The notes beneath the pieces were generated by a model. That model ran no database searches and was not told the origin of the DNA. It saw only the letters and a program-made list of their open reading frames with translations. Both the position numbers and the translations under genes were made by a program. A stretch of DNA of 64,000 nt from Amycolatopsis antarctica (GTDB lineage Bacteria > Actinomycetota > Actinomycetes > Mycobacteriales > Pseudonocardiaceae). The stretch covers positions 38,655-102,654 of the forward strand of contig NZ_NKYE01000022.1 in assembly GCF_002262875.1 (NCBI RefSeq). Direction: 5' to 3'. Positions 1 through 9,090 of the stretch are shown here, one piece after another. Position 1 is the first letter of the stretch. Each line of letters begins with the position of its first letter.

Positions 1-2
1 AG

Positions 3-518
3 CTGTCCGGCCATGTCGTGGGACTCGCCGAGCTGGACCGGCCCCGGCTGGCCGAACTGCCGGAGCGGCTGCACGAGGCGGGATCCTGGCCGCGCCGGTT
101 CGCGATCCTGGACCAGACCTTCCGTGCCGAGTCGGTGCAGGCTCCGGGCCCGGCACCGGAGATCGGCTGGGCGTGGCGCCGGATGCTCGCCGACGGCGGT
201 ACCGGAGCCGTGGCGACGCTGGCCGGCGAGGTCGGCTGGAGCAGGCGCCATTTCTCCGAACGCTTTCGCGCGGAACTCGGCCTCTCCCCGAAACAGGCCG
301 CCAGGGTGCTGCGCTTCGAGCGCGCCTGCGAGGCGCTGCGTGCCCGGCCGGACACCGATCTGGCCGAGCTGGCCGTGGCGTGCGGCTTCTACGACCAGCC
401 GCACCTGAGCAACGAGTGGCGCGCACTGGCCGGATGCACGCCCGGCACCTGGATCGCCGAGGAACTCCCAAATCTCCAATACGAGCCGCGCTCTCCCGGC
501 GAACACTCGACGACATGA
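3..518 (+). CDS. AraC-family transcriptional regulator, 5' partial
   Basis: The frame is open from the window edge, so the N-terminus is missing. The visible ~170 residues end in an AraC-type helix-turn-helix pair. The first helix lies around GEVGWSRRHFSERFRAELG, and the second is marked by 'PKQAARVLRFERAC' followed by 'DLAELAVACGFYDQPHLSNEWRALAGCTP', the usual second-helix signature. The family binds DNA as a transcription regulator; the ligand domain is outside the window. Its TGA stop overlaps the ATG of the next gene (ATGA), so it is probably translationally coupled to the VOC protein and may regulate it. The family call is firm; the target is unknown. Confidence 0.9.
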   Translation: MSGHVVGLAELDRPRLAELPERLHEAGSWPRRFAILDQTFRAESVQAPGPAPEIGWAWRRMLADGGTGAVATLAGEVGWSRRHFSERFRAELGLSPKQAARVLRFERACEALRARPDTDLAELAVACGFYDQPHLSNEWRALAGCTPGTWIAEELPNLQYEPRSPGEHSTT

Positions 519-907
519 ACAGCCCAGGAGTATGGCCCTGTCTCACCTACGCCGATGCCGACGCGGCCCGGCGCTTCCTCACCGAGGTGTTCGGTTTCGC
601 CGAGGCGCTGACCGTGCGGGGCGAGGACGGCACCGCGATCGTGCACGCGGAACTGACCTGGCCCGAGGGTGGCGGTCTCATGTACGGCTCGGCCGGAACG
701 CCGTCCGGGGGCGTGCCCGAGCCGCCTGCGGGCGGGCAGTGGCTCTACGTGGTGACGGCCGATCCGGACGCCGTCCACGAGCGCGCGGTCGCGGCCGGGG
801 CCACGGTGGTGCACGCGCCCTACGACACCGACTACGGCTCCCGCAACGTCGGCCTCGCCGATCCGGAGGGCAATGTCTGGACCTTCGGGACGTACCGGGG
901 CGCGTGA
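515..907 (+). CDS. VOC (glyoxalase/bleomycin-resistance) family protein
   Basis: A 130-residue single-module VOC protein. It begins WPCLTYADADAARRFL, the beta-alpha start of the fold, and ends with 'YGSRNVGLADPEGNVWTFGTY', the typical metal-ligand (Glu) and final-strand region. Proteins of this family dimerise and act as metal-dependent lyases, isomerases or dioxygenases, or sequester drugs; the substrate cannot be read here. The ATG at 515 is chosen because it overlaps the stop of the AraC gene by 4 bases. The pairing suggests a small inducible detoxification operon, which is inference. Confidence 0.88.
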   Translation: MNSPGVWPCLTYADADAARRFLTEVFGFAEALTVRGEDGTAIVHAELTWPEGGGLMYGSAGTPSGGVPEPPAGGQWLYVVTADPDAVHERAVAAGATVVHAPYDTDYGSRNVGLADPEGNVWTFGTYRGA

Positions 908-915
908 GCGCGGAC

Positions 916-1122
916 TCAGCCGGCGGGACGCTCGAAGGTCAGCAGCAGGCCGTCGACGCCGCCGGGGCCGATCCGGCCCTTCACATCGGCCGAGGTGATC
1001 GCCTTCAGCGCCCAGCCTTCGGCCGCCTCGGAGTTGAGCACTCGCTCGAGGCGGTCGCCGGACATCTTGCCGCCGATCATCTTCTCGCGGAGTTCGACGA
1101 CGCGGTACTCGAATCGCTGCAT
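916..1122 (-). CDS. DUF4177-like small protein
   Basis: A 68-residue protein beginning MQRFEYRVVELREKMIGG and containing 'LERVLNSEAAEGWALKAIT', the pattern of DUF4177-type proteins (a beta strand, a helix ending in 'GW', then two strands). No enzymatic motif is visible. The ATG at 1122 is chosen because the domain starts there; the longer open frame upstream has no domain-like content. It lies tail to tail with the VOC gene and stands alone on this strand. The function is unknown in the family. Confidence is good that it is a gene, moderate on the family. Confidence 0.75.
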   Translation of the reverse strand: MQRFEYRVVELREKMIGGKMSGDRLERVLNSEAAEGWALKAITSADVKGRIGPGGVDGLLLTFERPAG

Positions 1123-1228
1123 GGACGCCGATCCAACCGGCATCGGCCGGCCAGGGCAAGCGGCCGGCCGCGGGCGCACCGGAACGCGGGTTTTCCCTAT
1201 TCGGCGTCCGTCTGGCACTCTTAGTCCT

Positions 1229-2083
1229 GTGTTGCGGCTGGCCGGTGCACGGCTACTCGACGAACGGGACTACCCGGCGGTTCGTGCCGCGCTCTCGGCG
1301 GACCCGGTGGGCACCTGCATGGTCGGCGCCCGGGTCGAGATCGCCGGGGTGAACCCCCGGCGGCTCGGCGGCGAGCTGTGGTCTGCGGACGCTCGTTCCC
1401 CCCGGCAGGGCCGCATCGAAGCTCTGTGTTTCTCCGGCCCGAACCTCGTCCCCCTGTGTGGCGACGCCCCGGCTCTGCGCTCGTTCGCCGACCGGGCGCT
1501 GCGCAGGGGACGAACCTGCTCCTCGCTGGTCGGCCCAGCGCAGCAGGTGCTGGGCTTGTGGGACGAACTGGCACCGGAGTGGGGGCCGGCCCGTGAGGTG
1601 CGGCACGACCAGCCATTGATGGCCATGGACGCGCCGTCCTCGGTCCTGGCCGATCCGCTGGTCCGCGCCGTCCGCCCGGACGAACTCGACCGCTATCTCC
1701 CCGCCGCGGTCGCGATGTTCATCGAGGAGGTCGGCGTCGACCCGAGGGCCGGCGACGGCGGTGCCAGCTACCGCGCCCGGGTCACCGAGCTGATCGCGGG
1801 TGGTCGCGCGTTCGCCCGCTTCGACGGGGACGAGGTCGTGTTCAAGGCGGAGATCGGTGCGCTGTCCGGCACGGTCGGGCAGATCCAGGGTGTCTGGGTG
1901 CATCCGAGCAGGCGTGGTCACGGGCTCGGCTCGGCAGGCACCGCCACGGTGGTGAACCGCTTGGTGCGCGGCATGAACCGCACCGCGAGCCTGTACGTCA
2001 ACTCGTACAACGGTGCCGCGCTGGCGTCGTACCGGAAGATCGGTTTCCGGCAGGTCGGCTGCTACGCGACCGTCCTGTTCTGA
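1229..2083 (+). CDS. GNAT-family N-acetyltransferase with N-terminal DUF4081-like domain
   Basis: A 284-residue protein starting at a GTG (LRLAGARLLDERDY...). Residues ~1-125 form an N-terminal domain like those of actinobacterial two-domain GNATs. Residues ~140-284 form a GNAT fold with 'IQGVWVHPSRRGHGLG' (the acetyl-CoA P-loop, motif A) and 'SLYVNSYNGAALASYRKIGFRQVG' (motif B). It probably transfers an acetyl group to an amine or peptide; the substrate is not visible. A long frame extends upstream without a usable start, so the GTG at 1229 is preferred. Orthologues of this architecture often sit beside penicillin-binding proteins and methionine aminopeptidase, as here. Confidence 0.88.
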   Translation: MLRLAGARLLDERDYPAVRAALSADPVGTCMVGARVEIAGVNPRRLGGELWSADARSPRQGRIEALCFSGPNLVPLCGDAPALRSFADRALRRGRTCSSLVGPAQQVLGLWDELAPEWGPAREVRHDQPLMAMDAPSSVLADPLVRAVRPDELDRYLPAAVAMFIEEVGVDPRAGDGGASYRARVTELIAGGRAFARFDGDEVVFKAEIGALSGTVGQIQGVWVHPSRRGHGLGSAGTATVVNRLVRGMNRTASLYVNSYNGAALASYRKIGFRQVGCYATVLF

Positions 2084-2148
2084 GCGGTCCGCCACGACAC
2101 GGCGTTTCGGCCCGGCGGCTCGGTCCGTGACGGGCATACTTCCCGCTC

Positions 2149-3954
2149 GTGGGAGTTCGGCATCGGTTCGCGGTCGCGTTGCTGGCGGCGGCGACGGCCG
2201 TCACGGGCGCCGGCTGCGGTGTCTTCGGCGACGACGGGCCGGAGGAACTGGTCGCCGAGTTCCTGGCGGCGTTCGGCTCCGGTGACGTCGAACTCGCGGC
2301 GGGGCTCACCGACTCGCCGGACTCCGCGCGGACCGTCCTCGGCCAGGCCAGGACGGCGCTCGCACCCGAGTCCCTGACGGCCGAAGTGCTGTCGGTGGAC
2401 GTACCGGCGGGAGCCTCCAGCGCGACCGCGACCTACCGGGTGGACTGGCGGTTGCCCCAGGGACGCGACTGGTCCTACGAGGCACGGGCCCAGCTCTACT
2501 CCGCACAGGAGGAGTGGCGACTGCACTGGCTGCCGTCGCTGGTGCACCCGGACCTGGCCGCGCAGCAGACCCTGGGTGTGCGCACCGAGACGCCGGAACC
2601 GGCCCCGGTACTCGACCGGGACGGCGCGGCCCTGCTGCAGCCGGAGACCGTGGTCGCGGTGGCGCTGCACCCGGCCGAGGCGGGCGACGTTTCCGCGGTC
2701 GCCGCCGCACTGGCGAACGCGCTGGGACCACTGGAACCGGCGATCACCAAGAAGTCCATTGTGGACGGCGCCGCCACGGCAGCACCGGAGCGCCCCTATC
2801 CGGTGGCGGTCCTGCGTACGGAGGACTACCGGCGGGTGAAGCCCGCGATCTACGAGTTGCCGGGTGTGCGGTTCACCGAGCAGGAACGCATGCTCCCGGC
2901 GGACCGGGACCTCGGCGAGCAGGTCCTGCCCGCGATCCGCACGATCGTCGAGGACCGGGTCGCGGGCGGTGCGGGCTGGCGGGTGGTGACCGTCGACGCG
3001 ACCGGTGCCGAACTCGCCGAGCTGCGCGCCGAGCCCGCCCGCCCGGCCGACGCGGTGGTGAGCACGCTGAGCCGCCGGGTCCAGGGCGCGGCGGAGGACG
3101 CGCTCGGGCCGGTTCCGGTGCCCGCGGCGATCGTTGCGCTGGAACCGGAAACGGGTGAACTCCTCGCCGTGGCACAGAACCCGGCGGCGGACGAGCAGGG
3201 CCCGATCGCGCTCACCGGCCGCTATCCGCCGGGGTCGACGTTCAAGATGGCGACCGCGGCGGCCGCGCTCGGTTCCGGGAAGGCGGGGCCCGAGACGGAG
3301 GTGGACTGCCCGTCCACGACGGTCATCGGCGGCAGGCTGATCCCCAACGACGACCGGTTCGCCCTCGGCACCGTGCCGGTGCGCACCGCGTTCGCCCGGT
3401 CCTGCAACACCACTTTCGCGCGGCTGTCGGCCGAGCTGCCGGCCACCGCGCTCACCGACGCCGCCGCCTCGCTCGGCATCGGCGCCGACTTCGTGCTGCC
3501 CGGCGTCACCACCATCACCGGCGCGGCGCCGCCCGCGGGCACGGTGGTGCAGCAGGCGGAGAACGGCTTCGGCCAGGGGACCGTGCTGGCCAGCCCGTTC
3601 GGGATGGCGGTCGCCGCGGCCACCGTGTCGGCGGGCCGGACCCCGGTGCCGACGCTGATCCGCGGGATGCCCGCGGAGGCGAGCGGGCTGGGCGCGCCCT
3701 TGCGGCCCGAGGTACTGACGGCGCTGCGGTCGATGATGCGCGAGGTGGTCACCGGCGGTACCGCCGGCGCGCTCGCGCAGCTTCCCGGCGTGCACGGCAA
3801 GACGGGAACCGCCCAGTTCGGCGACGGCACCGGTTCGCACGGCTGGTTCGTCGGCTACGACGACGACCTCGCCTTCGCCGTTCTGCTGGTGGGCGGGGGA
3901 ACGTCCGCACCGGCCGTGGACGCGGCGCATCGGTTCCTGACCGGGCTCGGCTGA
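2149..3954 (+). CDS. Penicillin-binding protein, class B-type transpeptidase with MecA-like N-terminal domain
   Basis: A 601-residue cell-wall transpeptidase. The N-terminus (RHRFAVALLAAATAV...GAGC) is a signal peptide ending near a cysteine, so it may be a lipoprotein. Residues ~28-140 look like the NTF2-like domain found in MecA/PBP2a-type proteins. The C-terminal half carries all three catalytic motifs: S363-T-F-K366, S418-C-N420 and K551-T-G553. It should cross-link peptidoglycan stem peptides outside the membrane and be a beta-lactam target. The start is a GTG at 2149. Its neighbours are a GNAT gene upstream and map downstream on the same strand. Confidence 0.93.
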   Translation: MGVRHRFAVALLAAATAVTGAGCGVFGDDGPEELVAEFLAAFGSGDVELAAGLTDSPDSARTVLGQARTALAPESLTAEVLSVDVPAGASSATATYRVDWRLPQGRDWSYEARAQLYSAQEEWRLHWLPSLVHPDLAAQQTLGVRTETPEPAPVLDRDGAALLQPETVVAVALHPAEAGDVSAVAAALANALGPLEPAITKKSIVDGAATAAPERPYPVAVLRTEDYRRVKPAIYELPGVRFTEQERMLPADRDLGEQVLPAIRTIVEDRVAGGAGWRVVTVDATGAELAELRAEPARPADAVVSTLSRRVQGAAEDALGPVPVPAAIVALEPETGELLAVAQNPAADEQGPIALTGRYPPGSTFKMATAAAALGSGKAGPETEVDCPSTTVIGGRLIPNDDRFALGTVPVRTAFARSCNTTFARLSAELPATALTDAAASLGIGADFVLPGVTTITGAAPPAGTVVQQAENGFGQGTVLASPFGMAVAAATVSAGRTPVPTLIRGMPAEASGLGAPLRPEVLTALRSMMREVVTGGTAGALAQLPGVHGKTGTAQFGDGTGSHGWFVGYDDDLAFAVLLVGGGTSAPAVDAAHRFLTGLG

Positions 3955-3986
3955 GCGTCCGCGCGGGGCGTCGTAAGGTGGAGGTC

Positions 3987-4844
3987 ATGTCCACGCGCGC
4001 CCCGTTGCTGCCCGGCGTCCAGACGCCGCGCCGCCCCGTACCCGCCAGCATCGCCCGTCCCGAGTACGTGGACCGGCCCGCGCCCAAGCGGGACAACGGC
4101 AACGGGGTGCGTACCCCCGAGGTCATCGAGGCGATGCGGGTGGCGAGCCGGATCGCAGCGCAGGCGCTGCAGGAAGGCGGCAAGGCCGTCAAACCGGGTG
4201 CCACCACCGACGACGTGGACAAGGTGGTGCACGAGTTCCTGGTCGACCACCACGCCTACCCCTCGACGCTCGGCTACCGTTCGTTCCCCAAGTCGTGCTG
4301 TACCTCGCTGAACGAGGTGATCTGCCACGGCATCCCGGACTCGACGGTGATCGAGGACGGCGACATCTGCAACATCGACGTCACCGCCTACATCGGCGGC
4401 GTGCATGGCGACACGAACGCCACCTTCCTCGCCGGCGACGTGGACGAGCGGGTGCGCCTGCTGGTGGAGCGCACCCACGAGGCCACCATGCGCGCGATCA
4501 AGGCGGTGCGCCCCGGGCGCAGGCTGAACGTGATCGGCCGGGTCATCGAGGCGTACGCGAACCGTTTCGGCTACGGCGTCGTCCGCGACTTCACCGGGCA
4601 CGGTGTCGGGCCCGCGTTCCACACCCCGCCCACCGTGCTGCACTACGAGGAGCCCTCGGTGACCACGGTGATCGAGCAGGGCATGACGTTCACCATCGAG
4701 CCGATGATCACCCTCGGCACCATCGAGTACGACGTATGGGACGACGACTGGACGGTCACCACGCTGGACAAGAAGTGGACCGCCCAGTTCGAGCACACGC
4801 TCGTGGTCACCGAGACCGGCGCGGAGATCCTGACCCTGCCCTGA
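3987..4844 (+). CDS. map: Type I methionine aminopeptidase
   Basis: Removes the initiator methionine from nascent proteins in the cytosol. The 285 residues include an N-terminal extension with an SH3-binding-like proline segment (LLPGVQTPRRPVPASI), as in actinobacterial type 1c enzymes. All five metal ligands are present: D131 (NID), D142 (HGD), H205 (TGHGVG), E238 (TIEP) and E269 (QFEHT). The ATG at 3987 is preferred over a GTG three codons earlier because a GGAGG-like ribosome site precedes it. High confidence. Confidence 0.96.
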   Translation: MSTRAPLLPGVQTPRRPVPASIARPEYVDRPAPKRDNGNGVRTPEVIEAMRVASRIAAQALQEGGKAVKPGATTDDVDKVVHEFLVDHHAYPSTLGYRSFPKSCCTSLNEVICHGIPDSTVIEDGDICNIDVTAYIGGVHGDTNATFLAGDVDERVRLLVERTHEATMRAIKAVRPGRRLNVIGRVIEAYANRFGYGVVRDFTGHGVGPAFHTPPTVLHYEEPSVTTVIEQGMTFTIEPMITLGTIEYDVWDDDWTVTTLDKKWTAQFEHTLVVTETGAEILTLP

Positions 4845-4880
4845 CCGGCCGTGGCGCAGCACCACACCGGTGCGGGAAGT

Positions 4881-4897
4881 TGTGGCCCGCGACCACA
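4881..4897. promoter_or_regulatory. Inverted repeat upstream of the 3-hydroxybutyrate dehydrogenase gene
   Basis: TGTGG-7 bp-CCACA, a perfect 5-bp dyad 38 bp before the ATG at 4935. A TACCGT box at 4921-4926 could be the -10. Its position upstream of the promoter fits an activator site, possibly for the GAF-PucR regulator encoded two genes downstream. The assignment is inference. Confidence 0.45.
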
Positions 4898-4934
4898 TAG
4901 CTGACCTGCCGGCGGGTCCCTACCGTCGGCACCC

Positions 4935-5699
4935 ATGAATCGCAGCTCATCCCCGGCCGACCTGCGGGGCCGGACCGCACTGGTGACCGGCGGCGCCGCT
5001 GGGATCGGCCTCGCCTGCGTGCGGGCGTTGACCGGCGCCGGCGCCAAGGTCCACCTGGTGGACCGCGACCCGGCGGCCACCGTCGAGGCGGCCGAGTGCA
5101 CCGGGGCCCTCGGGCACGTGGCCGACCTGCTCGACCCCTCCGCCATCGGCGCACTGCCCGCCGACGTCGACATCCTGGTGAACAACGCCGGCATCCAGCA
5201 CGTCGCACCGATCACCGAGTTCCCGCCGGAGCGCTTCGAGGCCATCCAGCGGCTCATGCTCACCGTGCCGTTCCTGTTGATGCGCCATTGCCTGCCGGTG
5301 ATGTACGAGCGCGGCTGGGGCAGGTTGGTCAACATCTCCAGCGTGCACGGCCTGCGCGCGAGCCCGAACAAGGCGGCCTACGTGGCGGCGAAGCACGGCC
5401 TCGAGGGACTGAGCAAGGTCGCCGCGCTGGAGGGCGCCCCGCGCGGGGTCACCAGCAACTGCGTCGACCCCGGCTACGTGCGTACCGCCCTGCTGGAGAG
5501 CCAGATCGAGGCGCAGGCCCGTACTCACGGCATCGGTGAGGACGCCGTCGTCGAGGAGGTCTTCCTGCGGCGCACCGCGATCAAGCGGCTCGTCGAGCCC
5601 GACGAGGTCGCGGCGCTGGTCACCTGGCTGTGCGGGGACCACGCGGGCAGCCTGACCGGCGCGTCCCTGCCGGTCGACGGCGGATGGACCGCCTCGTGA
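4935..5699 (+). CDS. bdhA: 3-hydroxybutyrate dehydrogenase (SDR family)
   Basis: A 254-residue classical short-chain dehydrogenase. It has the NAD motif TGGAAGIG near residue 20, NNAG (~residue 87), catalytic S136, Y149 and K153 (YVAAK), and the C-terminus SLTGASLPVDGGW. The 'GIQHVAPI' and 'SVHGLRASPNKAAYVAAKHGLEG' stretches are characteristic of D-3-hydroxybutyrate dehydrogenases. It should interconvert (R)-3-hydroxybutyrate and acetoacetate with NAD in the cytosol. The following permease and PucR-type regulator on the same strand support a role in 3-hydroxybutyrate use. Other SDR substrates cannot be excluded. Confidence 0.88.
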   Translation: MNRSSSPADLRGRTALVTGGAAGIGLACVRALTGAGAKVHLVDRDPAATVEAAECTGALGHVADLLDPSAIGALPADVDILVNNAGIQHVAPITEFPPERFEAIQRLMLTVPFLLMRHCLPVMYERGWGRLVNISSVHGLRASPNKAAYVAAKHGLEGLSKVAALEGAPRGVTSNCVDPGYVRTALLESQIEAQARTHGIGEDAVVEEVFLRRTAIKRLVEPDEVAALVTWLCGDHAGSLTGASLPVDGGWTAS

Positions 5700-5760
5700 T
5701 CTCGCACCGCACCGCAATTCAGCCCGGTTTCGCCCACCCCACAACGAAGTGGTGATCGAT

Positions 5761-7113
5761 GTGACGGACGCAGTCACGCCCGAGAACACGCCAGCAAAGA
5801 ATTCGATCAAGAAGATCGTCGGAGCGAGCCTGGTCGGCACCACCATCGAGTGGTACGACTTCTTCCTCTTCGCCTCCGCGGCGAGCCTGGTGTTCAACAA
5901 GCTGTTCTTCCCGACCGCCGATCCGTTCAACGGCATCCTGCTGGCACTCGGCACGTACGCCGTCGGTTTCCTCGCCCGTCCGGTGGGCGGCCTCGTGTTC
6001 GGTCACTACGGCGACAAGATCGGCCGGAAGAAGCTCCTCGTCATCAGCCTGCTGATGATGGGCGGGGCCACGTTCCTCATGGGCGTGCTGCCGACGTACC
6101 AGTCGGTCGGCGTGGCGGCGCCATTGCTGCTGATCTTCCTGCGCCTGGTGCAGGGCTTCGCCCTCGGCGGCGAGTGGGGTGGGGCGGTGCTGATCGTCTC
6201 CGAACACGGCGACGCCCGGCGGCGCGGCTTCTGGGCATCCTGGCCACAGGCCGGAGCTCCCGGCGGCAACCTGCTCGCCACGGCGGTTCTGGCGATCCTG
6301 GCCGCGGTGCAGACGGACGCGGCCTTCGAGGCCTGGGGCTGGCGCATCCCGTTCCTGCTGTCGGGCCTGCTGGTGGCCATCGGCCTGTGGATCCGGCTCT
6401 CCGTGTCGGAATCGCCGATCTTCCTGGCGGCGCAGGCGAAGGCCGAGGCCGAGGGGAAGCCGGAGAAGGCACCGATCATCACGGTCTTCAAGGACAGCTG
6501 GCGCGCGGTGCTGATCGCGATGGGCGCCCGGTTCGCGGAGAACGTCTCGTACTACATCCTCACGGCGTTCATTCTGATCTACGTCACCAACGAACTCGAA
6601 CTGTCGAAGTCGGTCGGACTCAACGCCGTGCTGATCGGCTCGGCCGTGCACTTCGTGTCGATTCCGTTGTGGGGGCTGCTCTCCGACCACCTCGGCAGGC
6701 GCATCGTCTACATCTTCGGTGCGACGTCGATGATCGTCTGGAGTTTCGTCTTCTTCGAGATGCTCGACACCAAGTCGTCCGGGCAAGCCATCCTCGCGGT
6801 GACGATCGGGCTGGTGCTGCACGGCGCCATGTACGGCCCGCAGGCGGCGTTCTTCTCCGAGCTGTTCGGTACCCGGGTCCGCTACTCCGGCGCCTCGGTG
6901 GGCTACCAGCTCGCCTCGATCCTGGCGGGTGGTCTAGCGCCGCTGATCGCCACGGCGATGCTCAAGGACCTGGGCGGCAGCCTGCCGATCTCCATCTACA
7001 TCGCTGCTACCTGCGTCGTCACCATCGTCGCGGTGTATCTGGCGAAGGAGACCCGGGGCGCTTCGCTGGACACCGAGGTCTCCCCGGCGACGCAGGAACG
7101 TGCCAGCGTCTAG
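5761..7113 (+). CDS. MFS permease, metabolite:H+ symporter (MHS) type
   Basis: About 450 residues with 12 predicted membrane segments. The start 'IVGASLVGTTIEWYDFFLFASAASLVFNKLFFP' and the loop 'ALGTYAVGFLARPVGGLVFGHYGDKIGRKK' are signatures of the MHS family (ShiA/KgtP/proline-betaine type), which import organic acids with protons. It lies 50-60 bp after the 3-hydroxybutyrate dehydrogenase gene on the same strand, so 3-hydroxybutyrate or a related hydroxy acid is the likely substrate (inference). Two in-frame GTGs (5749 and 5752) precede the chosen GTG at 5761. That one has a GGTGA ribosome-site-like sequence 5 bp upstream. Confidence 0.9.
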   Translation: MTDAVTPENTPAKNSIKKIVGASLVGTTIEWYDFFLFASAASLVFNKLFFPTADPFNGILLALGTYAVGFLARPVGGLVFGHYGDKIGRKKLLVISLLMMGGATFLMGVLPTYQSVGVAAPLLLIFLRLVQGFALGGEWGGAVLIVSEHGDARRRGFWASWPQAGAPGGNLLATAVLAILAAVQTDAAFEAWGWRIPFLLSGLLVAIGLWIRLSVSESPIFLAAQAKAEAEGKPEKAPIITVFKDSWRAVLIAMGARFAENVSYYILTAFILIYVTNELELSKSVGLNAVLIGSAVHFVSIPLWGLLSDHLGRRIVYIFGATSMIVWSFVFFEMLDTKSSGQAILAVTIGLVLHGAMYGPQAAFFSELFGTRVRYSGASVGYQLASILAGGLAPLIATAMLKDLGGSLPISIYIAATCVVTIVAVYLAKETRGASLDTEVSPATQERASV

Positions 7114-7138
7114 CGCGGCACGGTAGCGGCGTAGAAGC

Positions 7139-9031
7139 ATGGCCGGCATGGACCGCATCGACGACGCCGCGGGAAACCTGCTGGAACTACTGGCGGCGGG
7201 GGCGAGCAGCGACCGGCTCGCCTCCGTCGTCGCCGCGGCCCGCGGCCTGGCGACGGGTGACGGCGAGCGGGTGGCGATCGACCGGGCGGGCGATCTGGCA
7301 CTGCGGGTGCGCCGCACGCTGACCGACCACAGCAGACGCGAGGCGGAGCTTGCGGCGCTGTTCGACACGGCCAGTGACCTGGCCCGGCTGCGCGATCTCG
7401 ACGCGGTTCTGCGATCCATCGTGCACCGGGCGCGGATGCTGCTGCGTGTCGACATGTCGTATCTGAGCCTGAACAGCGACGACGCCGAGGCCACCTACAT
7501 GCGGGTCACCGACGGCTCGGCCTCGGCGCTGTTCCAGCAGGTGCGGCTCGGCATGGGGGAGGGCCTCGGCGGTCTCGTCGCGCAGACCGCGCGGCCGTAC
7601 GCCACCGCCGACTACCCGTCCGACGACCGCTTCGACCACACCGGGCCGATCGACGAGGCCGTCACCGACGAGGGACTGATCGCGATCCTCGGCGTGCCCC
7701 TGTCGCTGGGCGGCACCGTGATCGGCGTGCTGTACGCGGGCGACCGCGCGGGCCGGACCTTCACCCCGGACGAGGTCGCGCTGCTGTCCTCGCTCGCCGA
7801 CCACGCCGCCATCGCGATCGACAACGCCCGCCTGATCGAGGACACCGAGGCCGCCCTCGCCGAGCTGGGCGCGGCCAACGCCACCATCGGCGCGCACAAC
7901 GAGGCCATCGCCCGCGCGCAGGAGGCGCACGACCGGCTGACCAACCTGGTGCTGGCAGGTGGCCGGGTGCCGGAGGTGGCGGCCGCCGTCGCCGAGGTAC
8001 TGGGCGGCGGCATCGCCGTGCACGACGCGGACGGCGGCGAGCTCGCCACGGCCGGCACCGGTGCGGTGCGGCAGAACGAACGGCTGCTGAACGTCTCACG
8101 GGCGAGTGGCCGTGCGGTCGCCGAGGGCGGCACCTGGACGTGCGCGGTGTCGGCGGGCCCCGAACTGCTCGGCAGCATCACCCTCACCGGCCGTCCGGTG
8201 CTCGCCGACGCCGACCGCAGGCTGTTCGAGCGCTCGGGCATCGTGACGGCGCTGTTGCTGCTGCTGCGCCGTTCGGCCGCCGAGGCGGAGGACCGGGTGC
8301 GCGGGGAACTGCTCGTCGACCTGCTGAACGCCCCCGGCCGCGACCCGGCGGCCCTGTTGCGCCGTGGCAACCGGGTCGGCGTCGATCTGGCGGCCCCGCA
8401 GGTCGTCCTGGTACTGCGGGCGGACGGGGTCTCCCGGACCCGGCTGGCCACGGCGGCGGGCAGGCACGGCGCGCTCGCCGGCGTCTACGCGGAACAGGTC
8501 GTGCTGCTGAGCTGGAACGGCCACCCGGGAGAGGTCGCCGCCCGGGTGGCCAAGGAACTGGGCGTCACCCTCGGCTGCCCGGTGACGGCGGGTGCGTCCG
8601 GCCCGGCGTCCGGCCCGGTCCCGCTCGCCGAATCGCATGCCGAGGCGGTCCGGTGCCTGCGGGCCCTGATCGCGCTCGGCCGCGTCGGCGACGGGGCGGC
8701 CCCGGAGGATCTGGGTTTCGTCGGCGTGGTGCTGGGCAGGCACGCCGACCTCGGCGGTTTCGTGCGGTCCACGATCGGCCCGGTGCTGGACTACGACGCC
8801 CGCCGCGGCACCGAACTGCTGCGGACGCTGCGCGCGTACTTCGCCTGCTCCGGTCAGCTCAGCAAGGCCAAGGACGTGCTGCACGTCCACGTGAACACCG
8901 TCGTGCAGCGGCTCGAACGCATCTCGACCCTGCTCGGCTCCGACTGGCAGGAGCCCGATCCTGCGCTGGAGATCCAGCTCGCGCTGCGGCTGCACACCCT
9001 CGGCGGGCTGGCGGAGCCCGCGCCGGAATAA
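7139..9031 (+). CDS. GAF-domain PucR/CdaR-type transcriptional regulator
   Basis: A 630-residue regulator. Residues ~70-240 are a GAF domain (AALFDTASDLARLRDLDAVL...ILGVPLSLGGTVIGVLYAGDR). A short coiled-coil linker follows (~240-275), then a second sensor-like region. The C-terminus is the PucR-type HTH_30 helix-turn-helix, marked by 'LRAYFACSGQLSKAKDVLHVHVNTVVQRLERI'. Regulators of this architecture commonly activate adjacent catabolic genes in response to a small molecule. It follows the permease by 25 bp, so it is probably the last gene of the 3-hydroxybutyrate operon and its regulator. The ligand is not deducible. Confidence 0.9.
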   Translation: MAGMDRIDDAAGNLLELLAAGASSDRLASVVAAARGLATGDGERVAIDRAGDLALRVRRTLTDHSRREAELAALFDTASDLARLRDLDAVLRSIVHRARMLLRVDMSYLSLNSDDAEATYMRVTDGSASALFQQVRLGMGEGLGGLVAQTARPYATADYPSDDRFDHTGPIDEAVTDEGLIAILGVPLSLGGTVIGVLYAGDRAGRTFTPDEVALLSSLADHAAIAIDNARLIEDTEAALAELGAANATIGAHNEAIARAQEAHDRLTNLVLAGGRVPEVAAAVAEVLGGGIAVHDADGGELATAGTGAVRQNERLLNVSRASGRAVAEGGTWTCAVSAGPELLGSITLTGRPVLADADRRLFERSGIVTALLLLLRRSAAEAEDRVRGELLVDLLNAPGRDPAALLRRGNRVGVDLAAPQVVLVLRADGVSRTRLATAAGRHGALAGVYAEQVVLLSWNGHPGEVAARVAKELGVTLGCPVTAGASGPASGPVPLAESHAEAVRCLRALIALGRVGDGAAPEDLGFVGVVLGRHADLGGFVRSTIGPVLDYDARRGTELLRTLRAYFACSGQLSKAKDVLHVHVNTVVQRLERISTLLGSDWQEPDPALEIQLALRLHTLGGLAEPAPE

Positions 9032-9090
9032 CCTGTGCGTCCGGCCGGTTGGTGAACCGGCGGATGACATAGGCGAGACCTGGGGGCGGT